Assembly (NCBI GenBank): GCA_949592205.1
Contig: CATIUR010000003.1
Span: forward strand, 18,066,501 to 18,130,500
DNA: 64,000 nucleotides
Direction of reading: 5' to 3'
Source: Helichrysum umbraculigerum
Taxonomy: Eukaryota > Streptophyta > Magnoliopsida > Asterales > Asteraceae
The notes under the pieces are model-generated. The model searched no databases. It was given only the letters and a program-made list of their open reading frames with translations, and was not told the DNA's origin. A program made the translations under genes and the position numbers. Shown here piece by piece: positions 59,546-64,000 of the stretch; the stretch's first letter is position 1, and each line of letters opens with the position of its first letter.

Positions 59546-60039
59546 TTCGTCTGATTTCGTTCGTTGCTTAAAACGTGCGTATCTCCTTCGTTATGCGTCC
59601 GTTTGACCTGATTCTTTCGCCCGTGGTTTCGTAATTCCGTTACGCTTCTAATGATGCCAACTTCACTGAAATTGGATGTGTATAGCTCAAGCATAGCCGA
59701 AATGACTTTATAGGGTCTGATATTGCTCAGTCTTCTCCGTTCTTTATCCGATTTGCATGATTCTTGATTTTCCCGTCTCGATTTTACCTGTTTTATCATA
59801 TGATGAAGTTAGAATGTGATCTATATAAGGTAAATGAGGCCGGGTGATTTTGTGCACGTTTATTCGTCCTGATTTGCTTGTTATTTGGACGTTTTAGGTG
59901 ATTTTTGCAGCAACGCCTATATTTAGACTACTTTAGTGAAATTTAGTAAATAATGATCATTTTGGAATGTTTTCACTAAAGATACGTCCAAAAAGTGCGG
60001 AATATTGCCCTTAAAAACATGACTATTTGAGTCACATCA

Positions 60040-62412
60040 AGTTATCCCACACTTAGGCGTTGCTTGTCCTCAAGCAACACTAAGTTAGAAAAACATTTAA
60101 AATGAGGTTTTTAAGGGGCGAGTCAAAATAATTTCAAAATGATACCACTTCTAATATGATTAAGATTGTTTAAGAATAAGGGAAATGATAAGATGATCCT
60201 TTCAGAAGTAAGAAGCAATTATCATCAAGCATACTACCAATTCTCGTGATCTTGGAGTACACATGACTAGGCGATCTCACCAAAGGTGGTCACTCAATTC
60301 ACTCAATGTGTATCGGGTTCCCTAACAATCTAGAACAATTGAAATCGCTCAAATAAGCCAGTCATGCAGCACTCATCGTCATAAGCTTGGTCGAGAATCG
60401 GATCTCCACCACTTAGGTGAGGACGGTGCTAACTATCCCAAGACTTTCAACGGGTGGTAGTGTTTGGTGAGGTTGAAGGGTATGGGTTGTGGTATATGTT
60501 TGGTTGTAAGGGTTTGACTTATCTTAAAACTCAAAGATAGTGAAAAACTTTATTTCAGAATGGAACGGAGGATTTTGTAGCTGCTCGTCTTCTATCGAAT
60601 TTTTCTTGAGAAGGTGATACTTGAAGCACTCAGCTTTATTTGATGGAACTGTTTCTTTTTCTTTTCTTGGTTTTTCTACTTTTTATTTTTTCTTTTCTTC
60701 TTCAGAACTTCTTTGCCAGAGAATTTCTAAGGATATTTTCTGTTGATCCTTTCAGAAATCCTTTTCGGAACTATGATCTTTGATCTTGAACTTCAATTTC
60801 TTTTGTCGTGCCAATTTTTCGCACTTTGACTTTTTAGAGTACACAGAAGAGGAAGACTTTAGAGCATAATTGAAGAGGATGTTCCAAAAGATGTTTTTCA
60901 CGACCTTAGAAATTCTAAGATAAGGTTTTGGGAATTTTGGGTGAGTAGGGGTTTTGTACGAGGGTTTTTTTATGAAATGAAAGGTTTAGGCTCAACAGGG
61001 TTTACTAGGCGGATCATCGATACTGATAGTAAGTATCGGAAGGGTTTTGGGCTTGAAGAGATATGTAAAAATTGGGTTTAAATCCTAAGGAATGTCAAGG
61101 TCATCTAGCTGCACCTATACCGCGTACGGTACACACCAATGTGGTCTTGAAACGTATGTCTGGAGCAAGTTCTAATTCAGAGATGCAAGCATCGGCACAC
61201 ACAAGAAATGAAAGTGAAGCATTAAAGATGAATGCTTTTCGGCTCAAGATACCTCACTACAAAATAGGGTTGTATGTGCCTAGCCATGCTCCTTTCAGAT
61301 TATTGTTTCTTGCTCGAGAAATTTCTACCTTATTTTCCCTATATTCCAAAATATCTTACTCATATTTCGAGAATGATTCTTTTCGAAAGTATTTAACTCA
61401 AAAACTTAGAGATTAGTTTCATAATTTAACTCATAATTTTAAATTTTTGAAAAAAATTTGTTTTGGAAAATTCGTTATTTGGGAAAACATTTTCTGAGTA
61501 ATGCTATTTTGGACATAAAAATTGCCTAAAATTATCCAAGGTATTCTATACCTTGCTATCCCACACTTAGAGGAACATTGTCCCTAATGTTCTCTTGAGT
61601 TGAGTTTTTACTGGAGGTAAAATCCCACACTTAGAGTTTGAACATGTAAGAAAATGTTTCTTAAGTGTTAAATTTGGGTTTGAATCCCACACTTAGTGAT
61701 AAGCTCAGGATAGGGTATAGAATATAACAAGCTATCAAGACAGAATATATGTGATCATGAAATGGATAGAAGGTTAAGAAACTCCCCAGATAACGTTTTG
61801 AAGCATGTGAAATTTTGCAGGAGAGAGAGAGTCGAAGCGAGCTTTCTTCTGCATTCTTCTTGAAGGACAGCAAGCTTCATACGGGGTTATCCGGTGTCAT
61901 GTATCCAACGTTATCAGAAATCAACTTCAATTCTTTTAAGTGGGGATCCTTATGGTGTAGAATCCCATACTTTAGGTTTTGAAGAAGTTGGAGTGATTTT
62001 GATAAGTGTTTGCGGTGTGGGGAGTGATCCCACACTTAGTTCTTTGAAGTGCTTGGATACAAGGAAGTTTTGAGAAGAACGAGGCCCCTCCATGAGATGT
62101 TTGAATGTTCCGCAGTCTGCAAATGTTGAAAACTGGTTCGGGTTGCCTTTTGTCTTCACGGATTTTCTTCTTGAAAGTGCGTCATCTCGCCCTTTTTCCA
62201 CGTTCATACATCACAACATTTCTACTTATTAAACAGAAAGAAAATAAAACATAATAAGTAAAAGCATAATGTAAATACGGATAGAGTGATCAACCAACTA
62301 GTGGCTAATACAAATAAGTTCCAAAAGTAAGGTTTAATAGTAGCCAAACAAACACAAGATAATAATAATGATAATGTCTGAAACCAAGTCAGATGATGCA
62401 AATGGGGTAGAA
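60040..62412 (-). other. Element B, non-coding region before the 3' LTR
   Basis: It parallels 38014-40332 of element A block for block: the TTGAGGACAAGCAACGCC tract beside the LTR, the gtgatcttggagta(t/c)acatgactagg block, a T-rich stretch, and repeated CTAAGTGTGGGAT words at 60044, 61558, 61622, 61684 and 62027. Similarity is roughly 75-85 percent by eye. No independent ORF is supported. Confidence 0.65.
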
Positions 62413-64000
62413 CTATGAAGCTGGGGATCCCTGGTCAGGTGCATCAATATGCTGAGTAGGAGCTGGTGCTGTGGATGGTCCTACGACTGACTGCTGGCCA
62501 CTAGATACTCTCTGTCCCTGTTCTTCAGCATTGATCAGTTTGAGCTGAATCAATATGTCTCTGAGGGTAGCTGCTGGCAGTCTCATCGGATCAGTGTAGC
62601 CCCACTCTAGCAAAATAGCCGAAGTAACCCCTGCCTGCTCTAGTAAGGTCATGTAAGCCTGACGTAGCATGCTCTCTGTCGGTACAGCTGAGGAAGAGAT
62701 CGGTCCCAAGTTTAATAGCATCCCGGAAGTGTCAAAAGATACAGCATCAGTGCCCAAGTAGACTGTGTCAGCACGGTAAGATCCACTGGCGACTGGCTGG
62801 GCAGGATGAGGAATCACAGGTGCAGAAATCACTGGCTGAACTACCGGTATCTCGGTCTCAACTGACTGGACCTGCTCTGGTACTGGTGTGGTCCGGATAG
62901 CGGGTGATGGTGTATAGGTGGTATGTGATGGGATGGATGTATGTGGTGGTGTTATGGCTGGTGGTGGTGGACCGCATCGGTACATGTAAGGCTCTGGGTC
63001 AGGAATACCAAGTTTCCTGGAAATCAACAGCTGATGGGAACGGCTAACCTGAAGAGCATGCAAAAGATAATACTGTGTCAGCGAGGTCACTGGATCTGTG
63101 TAGTGAACAGTAGCCTGAGCTGGTGGCTCGGCTGTCTCAGCTCCTCTATGCGGGACACTAGTATGAGTAGTAGGTGCTCGGGCTCTATCAGATGGGCCAT
63201 CCTCGGTATCTGCAACAGGTGAGGATCCTCTAACACGCTTTCCAGGGAGACGACATCCTGGAATGATCTGTTTGGTGTTCTTCCATAGGCACTGTCTCTG
63301 CTCATCTACCTCAACAAGATGGATCAACTTGCAGTAGTCCAAGTTGAATGGCAAAGAACGAGAACAAACAGTAAACTCCTCAGTGTGGGCCTCAGTCAAC
63401 AATCCCATACTATAAAGCAATCTAGTAATAATCAACCCCATGAACACATGCCTATCCATGTCTGTCTCAGCTCCAAGTCTCTCAGCGATCAAGAAAGCAA
63501 CATTCAGATTCTTTCCTCCTATGATTGCTTCCATGAACTTCAACTCTTCGGCACTCACAGCACCACCTTCCTTCTTTCCAAATATAGAACATGCTAACAA
63601 CTTGTGAAGGATGTGATGAACCGGCTTGATGAAAGTGGATGACTTAACACAGCTCCTAAAGTTTGATCCTGCTAAATCCATCCAAATATCCTTATGGTTC
63701 CTGTTTGGTAGGCTGGAGATGTCTTGAACACTGTTTCTGGACCTGAGACTTTGTATATAAACCAAGATACACTCCCAAGTCGGCAACTGAGATATGATGA
63801 ATCTGTTCCTGAAACCTGAATGAAATCTTTCTTTTGTCGGATACGCTCATCTTTGGATTCAGCTGGTAAGTCATCATGAACTTTGTCACTACTTCTCGGT
63901 ATGCATACTCATCTATATCGAAGAGACGGAGAAAGACATTGTTCACTTGACCATCGGTCTCATACATCAACAAACTCTTCAACTCATCCCTGATCCCTAG
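62413..64000 (-). pseudogene. Element B ORF-1/env-like gene, frameshifted, 5' end off the window
   Basis: This is the paralogue of the gene in element A. The right part (63692-63982 and beyond) reads EYAYREVVTKFMMTYQLN and DLGVYLGLYTKSQ. The left part (62413 to about 63740) continues with SSLPNRNHKDIW, PVHHILHKLLAC, a Pro-rich linker and the conserved C-terminal block ending QRVSSGQQSVVGPS. The two parts are in different frames, the break being near 63720-63745 where sequence present in copy A is missing. The start codon is beyond 64000. A functional full-length product is unlikely. Confidence 0.6.

Larger units (their letters stand above)
54945..60039 (-). mobile_element. Athila-like element B, 3' LTR with nested solo LTR
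   Basis: On the minus strand it begins TGATGTGACTCAAATAG and ends GGGGCCGCGACA. Without the nested 2,710-bp solo LTR and one 5-bp duplication it is about 2,380 bp, close to LTR A. A TATA box within CCTATAAATAGG (minus) is at 59364-59375. It is inserted into an ORF of element A. Its internal region continues to the right edge. Confidence 0.78.

Noticed and set aside
35622..60039. LTR A and LTR B as the two LTRs of one element
   Set aside because: They are clearly diverged, each is followed by its own copy of the same internal 3' region, and LTR B interrupts an open frame without a primer-binding site beside it.
1..64000. tRNA or rRNA genes
   Set aside because: Only two degenerate box A/box B pairs were seen, at 22392-22452 and 28137-28192. 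Neither forms a cloverleaf, so they are listed as SINE candidates.

Overview
The window is plant nuclear DNA: AT-rich, with spliced genes, and dominated by plant transposon families. The one clear host gene is an eudicot-type HAL3/PPC decarboxylase. The mix of PB1-like MULE transposases, DUF1985-Ulp1 genes, Tekay and Athila elements suggests Asteraceae, but that lineage call is an inference from general familiarity and could not be tested here.

Layout. 1-6.58 kb: gene-free DNA with the end of a Copia-like LTR element, a Mutator-type MITE with a 9-bp TSD (2158-2516) and a Stowaway MITE (2675-2924). 6593-19326: one complete 12.7-kb Mutator-like element (MULE) with ~300-bp TIRs and a perfect 9-bp target duplication TATAATAAT. 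It carries four genes: a small PB1-like protein (7484-7963, +), a three-exon 947-aa MURA-type transposase (8231-11240, -), a second small PB1-like protein (12450-12818, -) and a seven-exon DUF1985-Ulp1 protease (13226-18608, -) with its H-D-C triad. A 221-bp promoter module is tandemly amplified upstream of the transposase and present in diverged form upstream of the second small gene. 19.3-29.8 kb: host intergenic DNA with a hAT MITE, a small membrane-protein gene (21366-21605), a hairpin MITE, two SINE candidates and the HAL3-like gene (25031-27345, -). 29829-31931: a Tekay-type solo LTR. 31.9-35.6 kb: unassigned DNA with a COP1-like exon fossil.

35.6-64.0 kb is a stack of nested LTR retrotransposons. 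Athila-like element A (minus; 3' LTR 35622-38013) carries an ORF-1/env-like gene that is split by a young, complete Tekay/Del chromovirus (40847-51381; 2.49-kb LTRs that differ by about six substitutions and one 8-bp indel by eye; TSD GTGGG). A second Athila-like element, B, is inserted into another reading frame of A at 54945. B's 3' LTR (54945-60039) is in turn interrupted by a diverged Tekay solo LTR (55732-58441; TSD CCTTT). B's own env-like gene starts beyond the right edge.

Two themes stand out. First, the MULE looks like a self-contained multi-gene system: three of its proteins appear to share one PB1-like fold, and its genes share promoter modules and a GCAAATCGC motif. Second, five independent LTRs and a hAT MITE each hold an array of short palindromes. 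The palindrome sequence differs between families but its position within the LTR is conserved, and paired arm changes are visible. All exon structures, TSDs and identities were read by eye.
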